Origin: Solirubrobacteraceae bacterium
GTDB taxonomy: Bacteria > Actinomycetota > Thermoleophilia > Solirubrobacterales > Solirubrobacteraceae
NCBI GenBank assembly: GCA_025935735.1
Contig: JAICUS010000194.1
Coordinates: forward strand, 1 to 9,637
Length of the DNA: 9,637 nt
Direction of reading: 5' to 3'
A program made the translations under genes and the position numbers. Shown piece by piece: positions 1-6,130 of the stretch. The notes under the pieces are model-generated. The model saw nothing but the letters and a program-made list of their open reading frames with translations, did not search any database and was not told the DNA's origin. How positions within the stretch are numbered: position 1 is the first letter of the stretch; every line of letters begins with the position of its first letter.

Positions 1-2
1 CC

Positions 3-89
3 GGCCTCCGCCGCCGCCCGGCGGACGTCGTCGTGGACCTCCACGTCACCGTCGACCACGCCGACGAACACCCCGCCGCGCGCCGCTGA
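3..89 (+). CDS. 3' end of an unidentified gene (partial)
   Basis: Frame 3 is open from the window edge to a TGA at 87-89 and encodes about 28 residues ending DEHPAARR. Almost every third codon position is G or C (27 of 28), the pattern of real genes in this window. The stop lies 21 bases before glyA on the same strand. The antisense frame in the same register is also GC-rich, so strand assignment is not certain. No domain can be recognised from so short a tail. In related genomes the gene before glyA varies (for example a phosphatase or sugar-phosphate isomerase), so I give no product name. Confidence 0.4.
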   Translation, partial: GLRRRPADVVVDLHVTVDHADEHPAARR

Positions 90-97
90 CCCGTAGC

Positions 98-103
98 TAC
101 GAT
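98..103 (+). promoter_or_regulatory. Candidate -10 box for leaderless glyA
   Basis: TACGAT fits the actinobacterial TANNNT -10 pattern and ends 7 bases before the glyA ATG. No Shine-Dalgarno sequence precedes that ATG. This spacing would put the transcription start at or next to the start codon, giving a leaderless mRNA. No convincing -35 hexamer is visible 16-19 bases upstream. Suggestive only. Confidence 0.35.
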
Positions 104-110
104 CAACGGC

Positions 111-1394
111 ATGACCGATCTTCAGCCCGACTACTTCGAGCGCCCGCTCGCCGAGGTTGATCCCGAGGTGGCCGAGGCGATCGGCCACGAGCTCGAGCGC
201 CAGCAGCGGACGCTCGAGATGATCGCTTCAGAGAACTTCGTGCCCCAGGCCGTCCTGGAGTGTCAGGGCTCGGTCCTGACCAACAAGTACGCCGAGGGCT
301 ACCCGGGCAAGCGCTACTACGGCGGCTGCGAGTACGTCGACATCATCGAGCAGCTCGCCATCGACCGCGCGAAGTCGCTGTTCGGCGCCGAGCACGCCAA
401 CGTCCAGCCGCACGCCGGCGCGCAGGCCAACACGGCCGTCTACCACGCGCTGCTGCAGCCGGGCGACCGGATCATGGGCCTGAGCCTCCCGCACGGCGGC
501 CACCTCAGCCACGGGATGAAGATCAACGTGTCCGGCCGGCTGTACGACATCGTCCCCTACGAGGTCAGCCCGGACGACCACCGGATCGACATGGACGAGG
601 TCGAGCGCCTGGCCAAGGAGCACCGGCCGAAGCTGCTGCTGGCCGGCTGGAGCGCCTACTCGCGGTTCCTGGACTTCGAGCGCTTCCGGGCGATCGCCGA
701 CGAGGTGGGCGCCTACCTGATGGTCGACATGGCGCACTTCGCGGGGCTGGTGGCGGCCGGCGAGCATCCCAACCCGGTGCCGATCGCCGACGTGACCACC
801 TCCACCGTGCACAAGACCCTCGGCGGCCCGCGTTCCGGCGTGATCTTCTGCAAGGAGGAGTACGCCAAGAAGATCAACTCCGCGGTGTTCCCGGGCCAGC
901 AGGGCGGCCCGCTCGAGCACGCCATCGCCGCCAAGGCCGTCGCCTTCAGGATCGCCGCCAGCGAGCTGTTCAAGGAGCGCCAGCGGCGCACGGTCGTGGG
1001 CGCCAAGGCGCTGGCCGAGGAGCTGCTGGCCGGCGGCGTCAACGTGCTGACCGGCGGGACCGACGTCCATCTCGTGCTCGTCGACCTGCGCGACTCCGAG
1101 CTCAACGGCCTCCAGGCCGAGGACCGGCTGCACGAGATCGGCATCACGGTCAACCGCAACGCGGTGCCGTTCGACCCGCGCCCGCCGATGGTCACCAGCG
1201 GCCTGCGGATCGGCACGCCCGCGCTGGCCACGCGCGGTCTGCAGGCAGACGACTTCCACGAGCTGGGCCGGATCATCGCCCGCGCGCTGCGGCCGGACTT
1301 CGAGTCCGCGCGCGGCGAGCTGGCCGACCGCGTGACCACGATCGTGGACCGCTACCCGCTCTACACGCAGCTGCGCGCCCCGGCCGCTGTGTAG
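111..1394 (+). CDS. glyA: Serine hydroxymethyltransferase
   Basis: Cytosolic PLP enzyme that interconverts serine plus tetrahydrofolate with glycine plus 5,10-methylene-tetrahydrofolate, the main source of one-carbon units. The 427-aa product has the usual family length and is full length. Visible signatures: IASENF at 38-43, the [15 protein letters not shown] substrate-loop region near 58-72, [13 protein letters not shown] near 208-220, and the PLP-lysine motif [15 protein letters not shown] with the Schiff-base lysine at K235 (E. coli K229). The C-terminal [10 protein letters not shown] segment is also typical. The ATG at 111 gives the expected N-terminus; there is no Shine-Dalgarno site before it, and a TACGAT box 7 bases upstream suggests leaderless translation. 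glyA lies upstream of wecA and the atp genes in Streptomyces as well. The hybrid kinase gene follows after 43 bases on the same strand. Confidence 0.97.
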   Translation: MTDLQPDYFERPLAEVDPEVAEAIGHELERQQRTLEMIASENFVPQAVLECQGSVLTNKYAEGYPGKRYYGGCEYVDIIEQLAIDRAKSLFGAEHANVQPHAGAQANTAVYHALLQPGDRIMGLSLPHGGHLSHGMKINVSGRLYDIVPYEVSPDDHRIDMDEVERLAKEHRPKLLLAGWSAYSRFLDFERFRAIADEVGAYLMVDMAHFAGLVAAGEHPNPVPIADVTTSTVHKTLGGPRSGVIFCKEEYAKKINSAVFPGQQGGPLEHAIAAKAVAFRIAASELFKERQRRTVVGAKALAEELLAGGVNVLTGGTDVHLVLVDLRDSELNGLQAEDRLHEIGITVNRNAVPFDPRPPMVTSGLRIGTPALATRGLQADDFHELGRIIARALRPDFESARGELADRVTTIVDRYPLYTQLRAPAAV

Positions 1395-1402
1395 CAAATC
1401 GC

Positions 1403-1433
1403 GCCTCCGCGCCCTACATTCCCGCGCGGAGGC
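1403..1433 (+). promoter_or_regulatory. Hairpin occluding the ribosome binding site of the hybrid kinase gene
   Basis: A perfect 10-bp stem (1403-1412 with 1424-1433, arm GCCTCCGCGC) closes an 11-nt loop. The 3' arm contains GGAGG at 1428-1432, the only Shine-Dalgarno site for the TTG start at 1438 (5-nt spacing). In a transcript reading through from glyA the site would be base-paired. There is no U-run after the stem, so it is not a classical intrinsic terminator. The loop contains TACATT (1415-1420), a weak -10 candidate; a transcript starting just after it would lack the 5' arm and leave the site open. Confidence 0.5.
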
Positions 1434-1437
1434 ACGT

Positions 1438-3438
1438 TTGGAAGGCTTGGATCAGCACGAGCGCGACGACGCGCCGGCGCGGCTCAGCCTGCTCGCCCGG
1501 GCGGGCGAGATCCTCTGGGCGGGCAAGGGCCGCCGCGAGACGCTGCGCCGGGTCGCCGAGCTGCTCGTCCCCGGCCTCGCCGGCTGGTGCGCGATCGATT
1601 TGGTGGACGAGGACGGGCGCCTCGGCCCGCGGATCGCCGTGCCCGAGCAGTTCCCGCTCGCCCCCGACGCGCCGCACGGCGCGGCGATCGTCGTCCGCAC
1701 CGGCGAGGCCGAGCTGGTGCGCCAGATCAGCGACGACATGCTCTTCCCGGCCGCCCGCCGCAAGCCGTCGCAGCTCGCGGTGCTGCGGACGCTGCGGCTG
1801 CGCTCGGCGCTGTGCGTGCCGCTGACCAACGGCGGCGGCGTGCTGGGGGCGATCTCGCTGCTCTCCAGCGAGCGCGAGTACGGCAAGGCCGACCTCGAGC
1901 TGGCCGGCGAGCTGGCCCGGCGCACGGCGCTGGCGCTCGAGGTCGAGCGCTCCTCCGCCCGCTACCAGATGCTCTTCGCGGCCAGCCCGCTGCCGATGTG
2001 GGTCTACGACGCCGAGACGCTCGCGTTCCTCGACGTCAACGACGCCGCGACGCGCCACTACGGCTACACGCGTGCGGAGTTCCTGCGGATGAAGATCTCC
2101 GACATCCGGCCGGTCGAGGACGTCCAGGCGATGCTGGAGGACGTCGAGGCCCGCGGCGGCCCGGGCTCGCCGGTGGCGCGCGTCTGGCGGCACCGGCGCA
2201 AGGACGGCACGCTGATCGACGTCGAGATCACCGCCGGCAAGATCCAGCTCGACGGGCGCCGAGCGGCGCTCGTGCTGGCCCACGACGTGAGCGAGCGCAA
2301 GCAGCTCGAGCGGCGCCTGGCCGAGGCGGAGAAGATGGAGGCGATCGGCCGCCTCGCCGGCGGCGTGGCGCACGACTTCAACAACCTGCTCACGGTCATC
2401 TCCGGCTACGCCGAGATCCTCTCGCGGCGCGTGCAGGGCCGCGACCGCGAGGACGTCGGCGAGATCGCGCGCGCCGCCGGGCAGGCGGCCGAGCTCACGC
2501 ACCAGCTGCTCGCCTTCAGCCGCCGCCAGGTGCTGCACCCGCGCGTGCTCGACCTCAACGCGATCGTCGGCGAGATGGAGACGATGCTGCACCGGATCAT
2601 CGGCGACGACGTCAGCGTCGGCGTCCGCCTCACGCCGGACCTGCTGCCGGTGGAGGCCGACCGCGCGCAGATCGAGCGGGTGATCCTCAACCTGGCGGCC
2701 AACGCGCGCGACGCCATGCCGGAGGGCGGCGCGCTGACCATCGAGACCGCGAACGTCGAGCTCGACGCGCCACAGGTCGCCTCGCACGGCGACGGCCGCC
2801 CGGGGCCGCACGTGCTGCTGGCGGTCAGCGACACCGGCCACGGGATGGACGACGAGGTGCGCCGGCACCTGTTCGAGCCCTTCTACACGACCAAGGGCAG
2901 CGGCGGCGGGACCGGGCTCGGGCTCGCCACCGTGTTCGGCGTGGTCAAGCAGAGCGGCGGCGGGATCTACGTCTACAGCGAGCCCGGCCGCGGCACGACG
3001 TTCAAGATCTACCTGCCGGCCGCGGCCACCGCGGCCGGCGCGGAGCCGGTGGTCCTGGAGCCCGACGCCGACCGCGGGTCCGAGACGATCATGGTCGTGG
3101 AGGACGACGCGGCCGTGCGCGACCTCGTGCGGCTGATGCTCGAGGCCAACGGCTACAGCGTGGTCACCGTCGAGGACGGCGAGGAGGCGGCGCGCCTGTG
3201 CCGGGCGAGCGCGGTCGACCTCGTCCTGACCGACGTCGTCATGCCCGGCCTCAACGGCCGCGCGCTGGCCGAGCGGCTCGGCGACATCGCCCCCGGGATG
3301 CCCGTCCTGTTCATGTCGGGCTACTCCGACGAGGCCGTGCACCGCCACGGCGTCCTGGGCGAGCGCTCGGCCTTCCTCGAGAAGCCGTTCACCGAGCGGG
3401 CCCTGGCCCGGAAGGTCCGCGAGGTCCTCGACGCCTAA
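1438..3438 (+). CDS. GAF-PAS hybrid histidine kinase with C-terminal receiver domain
   Basis: A 666-aa soluble sensor kinase; no membrane segment is visible, so it probably senses a cytoplasmic signal. Order: GAF-like domain (about 18-172), PAS domain (about 173-290, starting RYQMLFAASPLPMWVYD), HisKA dimerisation helix with GGVAHDFNNLL (phospho-acceptor H312), HATPase domain with N-box NLAANARDAMPEGG (418-431), G1 DTGHGM (465-470) and G2 GGGTGLGLATV (489-499), then a receiver domain (about 550-664) with acidic residues 555-557, phospho-acceptor D599, S627 and K649. All catalytic residues are present, so it should autophosphorylate and relay His to Asp internally. The HDFNNLL class is common in hybrid kinases. 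The start is TTG, chosen because GGAGG lies 5 bases upstream; no DNA-binding output or separate regulator is adjacent. It converges on the Ser/Thr kinase gene, and its TAA stop lies in a repeat. Confidence 0.93.
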   Translation: MEGLDQHERDDAPARLSLLARAGEILWAGKGRRETLRRVAELLVPGLAGWCAIDLVDEDGRLGPRIAVPEQFPLAPDAPHGAAIVVRTGEAELVRQISDDMLFPAARRKPSQLAVLRTLRLRSALCVPLTNGGGVLGAISLLSSEREYGKADLELAGELARRTALALEVERSSARYQMLFAASPLPMWVYDAETLAFLDVNDAATRHYGYTRAEFLRMKISDIRPVEDVQAMLEDVEARGGPGSPVARVWRHRRKDGTLIDVEITAGKIQLDGRRAALVLAHDVSERKQLERRLAEAEKMEAIGRLAGGVAHDFNNLLTVISGYAEILSRRVQGRDREDVGEIARAAGQAAELTHQLLAFSRRQVLHPRVLDLNAIVGEMETMLHRIIGDDVSVGVRLTPDLLPVEADRAQIERVILNLAANARDAMPEGGALTIETANVELDAPQVASHGDGRPGPHVLLAVSDTGHGMDDEVRRHLFEPFYTTKGSGGGTGLGLATVFGVVKQSGGGIYVYSEPGRGTTFKIYLPAAATAAGAEPVVLEPDADRGSETIMVVEDDAAVRDLVRLMLEANGYSVVTVEDGEEAARLCRASAVDLVLTDVVMPGLNGRALAERLGDIAPGMPVLFMSGYSDEAVHRHGVLGERSAFLEKPFTERALARKVREVLDA

Positions 3439-3470
3439 AGATTCCTAAAGGGGACTGTCCCCTTTAGGAA
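3434..3470. repeat. AT-rich palindrome with extra direct repeat between converging genes
   Basis: A perfect 13-bp inverted repeat (3442-3454 with 3458-3470) surrounds a CTG loop; its core is GGGGACTGTCCCC. CCTAAAG also occurs as a direct repeat at 3434-3440 and 3444-3450, with the inverted copy CTTTAGG at 3462-3468. The hybrid kinase stop (TAA, 3436-3438) and the Ser/Thr kinase stop (TAA on the minus strand, 3466-3464) both lie inside these copies. The segment is much richer in A and T than its surroundings. It could act as a bidirectional terminator, although neither side has a U-run, or be a copy of a dispersed REP/MITE-like palindrome. Confidence 0.75.
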
Positions 3471-4324
3471 CGGCGGCCGAGCGTCATCCGGCGCGGGAGC
3501 GCCGAAACCAGCGGCTCCAGGCCTGTCGCGAGCCCGGCGGCGGCCGGCCGCGCGTCAGGCTCGGCGGCGAGGCCCGCGCGCAGGAGCGCCACCAGCTCCG
3601 GCGGCGTGCGGCGGGGCAGCGGGCGGGGTGCGCCGCGCAGCTGCGGGAAGCGCTCGCCGTCCGGCGCGAACGGGGGCTCGCCGGCGATCGCGTGGTGCAG
3701 CGTGGCCGCCAGCCCGAACACGTCGGCCGGCGGGCCGATCCGGCCGTCCGGCCGGCACTGCTCCGGCGCCATGTAGGCGTCGGTGCCGAGCGGGCGGCGC
3801 ACCCGCGCGGCCTCGGCGAGCGTGCGCGCGACCGACAGGTCGATCAGCCGCGGCGGCGCGCCCATCACCACGTTGGACGGCTTGACGTCCAGGTGCAGCA
3901 CGCCCTCGGCGGCGAGGTAGTGCAGCGCCGAGGCGACGTACAGCCCCAGCGGCAGCAGCTGCTCGGGCGCCAGGGCGCCGTGCTCGGCGATGAGCTCGGC
4001 CAGCGTCGGGCCCTCGAGGTGCTCGAGCACCAGATGCGGGAAGCGCCCGTCGAGCGCGGCACCGAAGCCCCGCACGACGACGGGGTGGGCGAGCCGGGCG
4101 AGCAGTGCGGCCTCGTGCTCGAGGTCGGCCAGCGCGGCGGGCACCCGCGCCTGGTCGGGCCGCAGCAACTTGGCCACCAGCACGGCGAGCCGGTGCTCGT
4201 CCCACACCAGCAGCGTCTCGCAGCGCCGGCCGCCGCCGATCCGCCGCAGCACGACGCGCCCCGGCGCCAGCTCGTCGCCCTCACACAGCCCCCAGGTCGG
4301 GCGCGGCCGCGCGGCGACGCTCAT
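3464..4324 (-). CDS. Small Ser/Thr protein kinase (Hanks type, DLS variant)
   Basis: A 286-aa protein that is essentially only a kinase domain, with no PASTA repeats, no transmembrane helix and no long tail. Features: an atypical glycine loop IGGGRRCE (29-36), ATP-binding K52 in VLVAKLL, helix-C E71 in EHEAALLARLAHP, catalytic loop HLDVKPSN (D146, K148, N151), metal-binding D162 in a DLS triplet replacing DFG, and GTDAYMAPEQC (180-190). The catalytic Lys, both Asp and the Asn are present, so activity is plausible, but the loop and DLS are divergent. The ATG at 4324 overlaps the stop of the upstream 73-aa gene by ATGA, implying coupled translation; GAGGA lies too close to the ATG to be an ideal ribosome site. 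A longer frame in the same register reaches 4609 but its extra N-terminus is Arg-rich and unlike a protein. The substrate is unknown; the membrane partner may localise it. Confidence 0.88.
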   Translation of the reverse strand: MSVAARPRPTWGLCEGDELAPGRVVLRRIGGGRRCETLLVWDEHRLAVLVAKLLRPDQARVPAALADLEHEAALLARLAHPVVVRGFGAALDGRFPHLVLEHLEGPTLAELIAEHGALAPEQLLPLGLYVASALHYLAAEGVLHLDVKPSNVVMGAPPRLIDLSVARTLAEAARVRRPLGTDAYMAPEQCRPDGRIGPPADVFGLAATLHHAIAGEPPFAPDGERFPQLRGAPRPLPRRTPPELVALLRAGLAAEPDARPAAAGLATGLEPLVSALPRRMTLGRRS

Positions 4325-4542
4325 TCCTCGCCGTCGGCCAGCGCGCTCTTGGCGCTCAGCGTCGCCACCGGATGTGTCGCCCGCGGGGCGAGGTACCAGC
4401 CGAGCGGCACGCCCACCGCCAGCACGACCGCGGCCAGGGTCGCGGCGAGCATCCGCGGCAGCGTCCGCTGGTCGGCGACGGCGCCGTCGTCGGACAGCGC
4501 GAGGAAGGCGTCGGCCAGCGAGAGGGACGTCGTGGGGCGCAT
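4321..4542 (-). CDS. Small single-pass membrane protein, coupled to the Ser/Thr kinase
   Basis: A 73-aa protein I do not recognise. It has a roughly 30-residue hydrophilic N-terminus (SLADAFLALSDDG), one hydrophobic helix at about 31-52 (MLAATLAAVVLAVGVPLGWYLA) and a short tail ending ADGEE. Arg30 before the helix argues weakly for a cytoplasmic N-terminus. Its TGA shares ATGA with the kinase start (4321-4324), a normal sign of translational coupling within an operon and the main reason to trust this frame over the competing one. The ribosome site is poor: AGGA lies 13-14 bases before the ATG. It may anchor or regulate the kinase, but that rests on context alone. Confidence 0.65.
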   Translation of the reverse strand: MRPTTSLSLADAFLALSDDGAVADQRTLPRMLAATLAAVVLAVGVPLGWYLAPRATHPVATLSAKSALADGEE

Positions 4543-4656
4543 CGGCGTCGCCGCGTGTCCTGCCCGGCGTAGCCCGACCGCAATCCGGTTTCATGCGGCT
4601 GCAAGCCACGGCTCACCGTGCGATCTGGCCGGGCTGCGATCCTTGGCTGCCGCACG
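4543..4656. other. Divergent intergenic region between the membrane protein and wecA genes
   Basis: This 114-bp gap must hold the promoters for both directions unless they are read from further away. I see no convincing -10/-35 pair on either strand. Structure: TGCGGC(4594-4599)...AGCCA(4604-4608) can pair with TGGCT-GCCGCA (4644-4654) with a 4-nt bulge, and CACGG/CCGTG (4607-4611 with 4616-4620) can form a small hairpin with loop CTCA. Such pairing in GC-rich DNA may be chance. Confidence 0.35.
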
Positions 4657-5814
4657 ATGGTGACGAAGGCCGTCCTCGCCGCGCTCGTCGCGTTCGCCGT
4701 CTCCGCCGCCCTGACGCCCGTGGCGGCCCGCTTGGCGCGCCGGATGGGCGCCGTGGACGACCTCAAGGAGCGCGGCCTGGCCAGCGCCAAGACGCCGCTG
4801 CTCGGCGGCCTGGCGATCTTCGCCGGCGTGTTCGCGGCCGCGCTCGCGTTCCTGCCCGAGAACGAGCGCACCCGGGCGATCTTCGGCGCCGCGGCGCTCA
4901 TCACCGCGATCGGCGCAATCGACGACGTGCGCGACCTGCACCCCGCGGTCAAGCTGGCCGGCCAGGCGTTGGCCGCGGTCATCCTCGTGCTGGCCGGCGT
5001 GACCGTGGACAACTTCACGCTGCCGTTCATCCACCGCGTCGACCTGCACCACCTCGGCGGCGTCATCACCGCGCTCGGGCTGATCGGGCTGATGAACGTC
5101 GTCAACTTCTCCGACGGCGTCGACGGGCTGGCCGCCGGCGTGTGCGCGATCTCCGCCGCCGCGTTCTCGGTCATCGCGTTCGACCTCGGCCAGAACACCG
5201 CGGGCATCCTGGCGGCGATCGTCTGCGGCGGCTCGCTCGGCTTCCTGCTGTTCAACTTCCCGCCCGCGTCGATCTTCATGGGCGACTGCGGCGCGCAGCT
5301 GCTCGGCCTGCTGCTCGGCGCGGTGATCGTCGAAGGCTCGCTGAAGACCAACGCCCTGATCGCGCTAGTCGGCCCGCTGGTCATCCTCGCCGTGCCGTTC
5401 CTCGACACGGGGTTCGTGGTGGCCAAGCGCATCAAGTACCGCCGCCCGATCTACCGGGGCGACTCCAACCACTTCCACCACCGCTTCCACCGGATCGGCT
5501 TCTCGCAGCGCCGGACCGTGCTCTACCTCTACGCCTGGACGCTGATCATGGCCGGCATCGCGGTGGCGCTGCGCTTCGTGCCCTACTCGGAGAGCTCGGG
5601 CCACCTGCGGGCGGGCTGGGCGGCGCTGATGGCGCTGCTGCTGCTGGCCGGCGTGGCGGCGAGCGTCTACCTCGTCTACGTGCTGGAGATCCTCAAGTGG
5701 CGCCGGGTGCGCGCGTGGCAGCTGCGCCGGGCGGACCCGGACACGTCCGAGCACGACATCGACGAGCAGGTCGACCGCGAGATCGAGACGGGCGAGTTCC
5801 GCTCGCTCGCCTGA
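4657..5814 (+). CDS. wecA: WecA/TagO-type undecaprenyl-phosphate sugar-1-phosphate transferase
   Basis: Polytopic membrane enzyme of the MraY/WecA (PNPT) family. It transfers a sugar-1-phosphate, most likely GlcNAc-1-phosphate from UDP-GlcNAc, to a polyprenyl phosphate, starting lipid-linked glycan synthesis (arabinogalactan, teichoic acid or another envelope polymer). The 385-aa product has about ten hydrophobic segments plus the catalytic motifs: AIDDVRDL (D89, D90, D93), NVVNFSDGVDGLAAG (N147 to G161, with D153 and D156), FMGDCGAQLLG (207-217) and the nucleotide-binding histidine cluster NHFHHRFH (271-278), which points to the WecA rather than the MraY branch. A hydrophilic acidic tail follows about residue 350. 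I start at ATG 4657 because MVTKAVLAALVAF begins directly with the first helix; an upstream GTG at 4618 adds 13 unlikely residues. No Shine-Dalgarno site is visible; imperfect complementary arms (4594-4608 and 4644-4654) precede the ATG. The gene keeps its conserved position between glyA and the atp genes. Confidence 0.93.
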   Translation: MVTKAVLAALVAFAVSAALTPVAARLARRMGAVDDLKERGLASAKTPLLGGLAIFAGVFAAALAFLPENERTRAIFGAAALITAIGAIDDVRDLHPAVKLAGQALAAVILVLAGVTVDNFTLPFIHRVDLHHLGGVITALGLIGLMNVVNFSDGVDGLAAGVCAISAAAFSVIAFDLGQNTAGILAAIVCGGSLGFLLFNFPPASIFMGDCGAQLLGLLLGAVIVEGSLKTNALIALVGPLVILAVPFLDTGFVVAKRIKYRRPIYRGDSNHFHHRFHRIGFSQRRTVLYLYAWTLIMAGIAVALRFVPYSESSGHLRAGWAALMALLLLAGVAASVYLVYVLEILKWRRVRAWQLRRADPDTSEHDIDEQVDREIETGEFRSLA

Positions 5815-5833
5815 AACGGGAAACGGGTTCGAA

Positions 5834-5852
5834 CCGCACGGCGGGAGTGCGG
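5834..5852 (+). other. Small hairpin downstream of wecA
   Basis: CCGCAC (5834-5839) pairs perfectly with GTGCGG (5847-5852) across a 7-nt loop, 19 bases after the wecA stop. It is preceded by a tandem AAACGGG (5814-5827, overlapping the stop) and the 10-bp palindrome GGTTCGAACC (5826-5835). There is no U-run, so a terminator role is uncertain. Confidence 0.25.
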
Positions 5853-5885
5853 GCAGCCGTACTGTGCGGCCGCCGGGCCGGCCGG

Positions 5886-5891
5886 TAACTT
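5886..5891 (+). promoter_or_regulatory. Weak candidate -10 box for the leader transcript
   Basis: TAACTT fits TANNNT and lies about 40 bases before the strong ribosome binding site at 5925. The -35 position (around 5862-5868) does not match the consensus. An overlapping alternative is TACTGT at 5860-5865. Transcription could also read through from wecA. Confidence 0.22.
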
Positions 5892-5942
5892 CCAGCGCAC
5901 CAACGACCCCCGGCACACGCCGAGAGGAGGTGAGCAGGACTG

Positions 5943-6023
5943 ATGATCTTCGCGCAGCGTTTCTCGACGGGCCCCGTGCCCGCCATCGGCGCGGACCGTC
6001 GCGCCGTCCTGCTCGCGCCCTAG
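5943..6023 (+). CDS. Putative 26-aa leader peptide with near-perfect Shine-Dalgarno site
   Basis: ATG 5943 to TAG 6021-6023 encodes MIFAQRFSTGPVPAIGADR followed by RAVLLAP. AGGAGGTGA at 5925-5933 is a nine-base match to the anti-Shine-Dalgarno sequence, far stronger than most other ribosome sites in this window, with 9 bases to the ATG. Third codon positions are G or C in 24 of 26 codons while second positions are mixed, the normal coding pattern here. The peptide has no known domain or run of one amino acid that would identify a sensed metabolite. The stop lies 8 bases before the first arm of a hairpin cascade that ends at the ribosome site of the 64-aa gene, so it may be a regulatory leader ORF. 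It could instead be an independent small protein. Confidence 0.5.
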   Translation: MIFAQRFSTGPVPAIGADRRAVLLAP

Positions 6024-6031
6024 CTTCGCCT

Positions 6032-6075
6032 GGTCGCGGGCAGCCCGTCTGCCGCCCGCGACCTCCAGAGAGGTC
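6032..6075 (+). promoter_or_regulatory. Mutually exclusive hairpins downstream of the leader ORF
   Basis: GGTCGCGGGC (6032-6041) pairs perfectly with GCCCGCGACC (6054-6063), a 10-bp stem with a 12-nt loop. GACCTC (6060-6065) also pairs with GAGGTC (6070-6075), loop CAGA. The two stems share bases 6060-6063 and cannot coexist. In addition GCCGCCCGC (6051-6059) is perfectly complementary to GCGGGCGGC (6094-6102), which overlaps the 5' arm of the hairpin occluding the next ribosome site. No U-run follows, so any control would be on translation or Rho access rather than intrinsic termination. Confidence 0.45.
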
Positions 6076-6098
6076 ATCGCCCCCGACGAGGATGCGGG

Positions 6099-6128
6099 CG
6101 GCTCCGTTTCCACCCCAAACAGGAGCCG
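6099..6128 (+). promoter_or_regulatory. Hairpin sequestering the ribosome binding site of the 64-aa gene
   Basis: CGGCTCC (6099-6105) pairs with GGAGCCG (6122-6128) and GTTT (6106-6109) with AAAC (6117-6120): an 11-bp stem with one bulged A (6121) and a 7-nt loop. The 3' arm contains most of the AGGAG ribosome site (6121-6125), placed 5 bases before ATG 6131. When folded, initiation should be blocked. Confidence 0.5.
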
Positions 6129-6130
6129 AC

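Noticed and set aside
1414..3348. 644-codon open frame on the minus strand antisense to the hybrid kinase gene
   Set aside because: Composition is His/Arg/Ala/Val repetition typical of antisense frames in high-GC genes; the plus strand encodes a complete kinase with all motifs.
1587..3467. Long overlapping plus-strand frame within the hybrid kinase gene
   Set aside because: Arg/Ala/Gly/Pro low-complexity translation with no domain; it is the shifted frame of the real gene.
4325..4609. N-terminal extension of the Ser/Thr kinase frame up to 4609
   Set aside because: The added residues are Arg-rich and unlike a protein, and overlap a better frame (73-aa membrane protein) that ends in ATGA at the kinase start.
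4618..4656. Upstream GTG start for wecA
   Set aside because: It adds 13 residues without helix character or ribosome site; ATG 4657 starts right at the first membrane helix.
5826..5835. GGTTCGAACC as a tRNA T-arm or attachment site
   Set aside because: The flanking bases cannot form a T-stem and no acceptor, anticodon or D-arm is present; it is just a 10-bp palindrome.
5930..6130. In-frame GTG at 5930 as the start of a 131-aa version of the 64-aa protein
   Set aside because: The GTG lies within the Shine-Dalgarno sequence itself, the extra sequence is Arg/Pro low complexity, and ATG 6131 has its own well-placed AGGAG.
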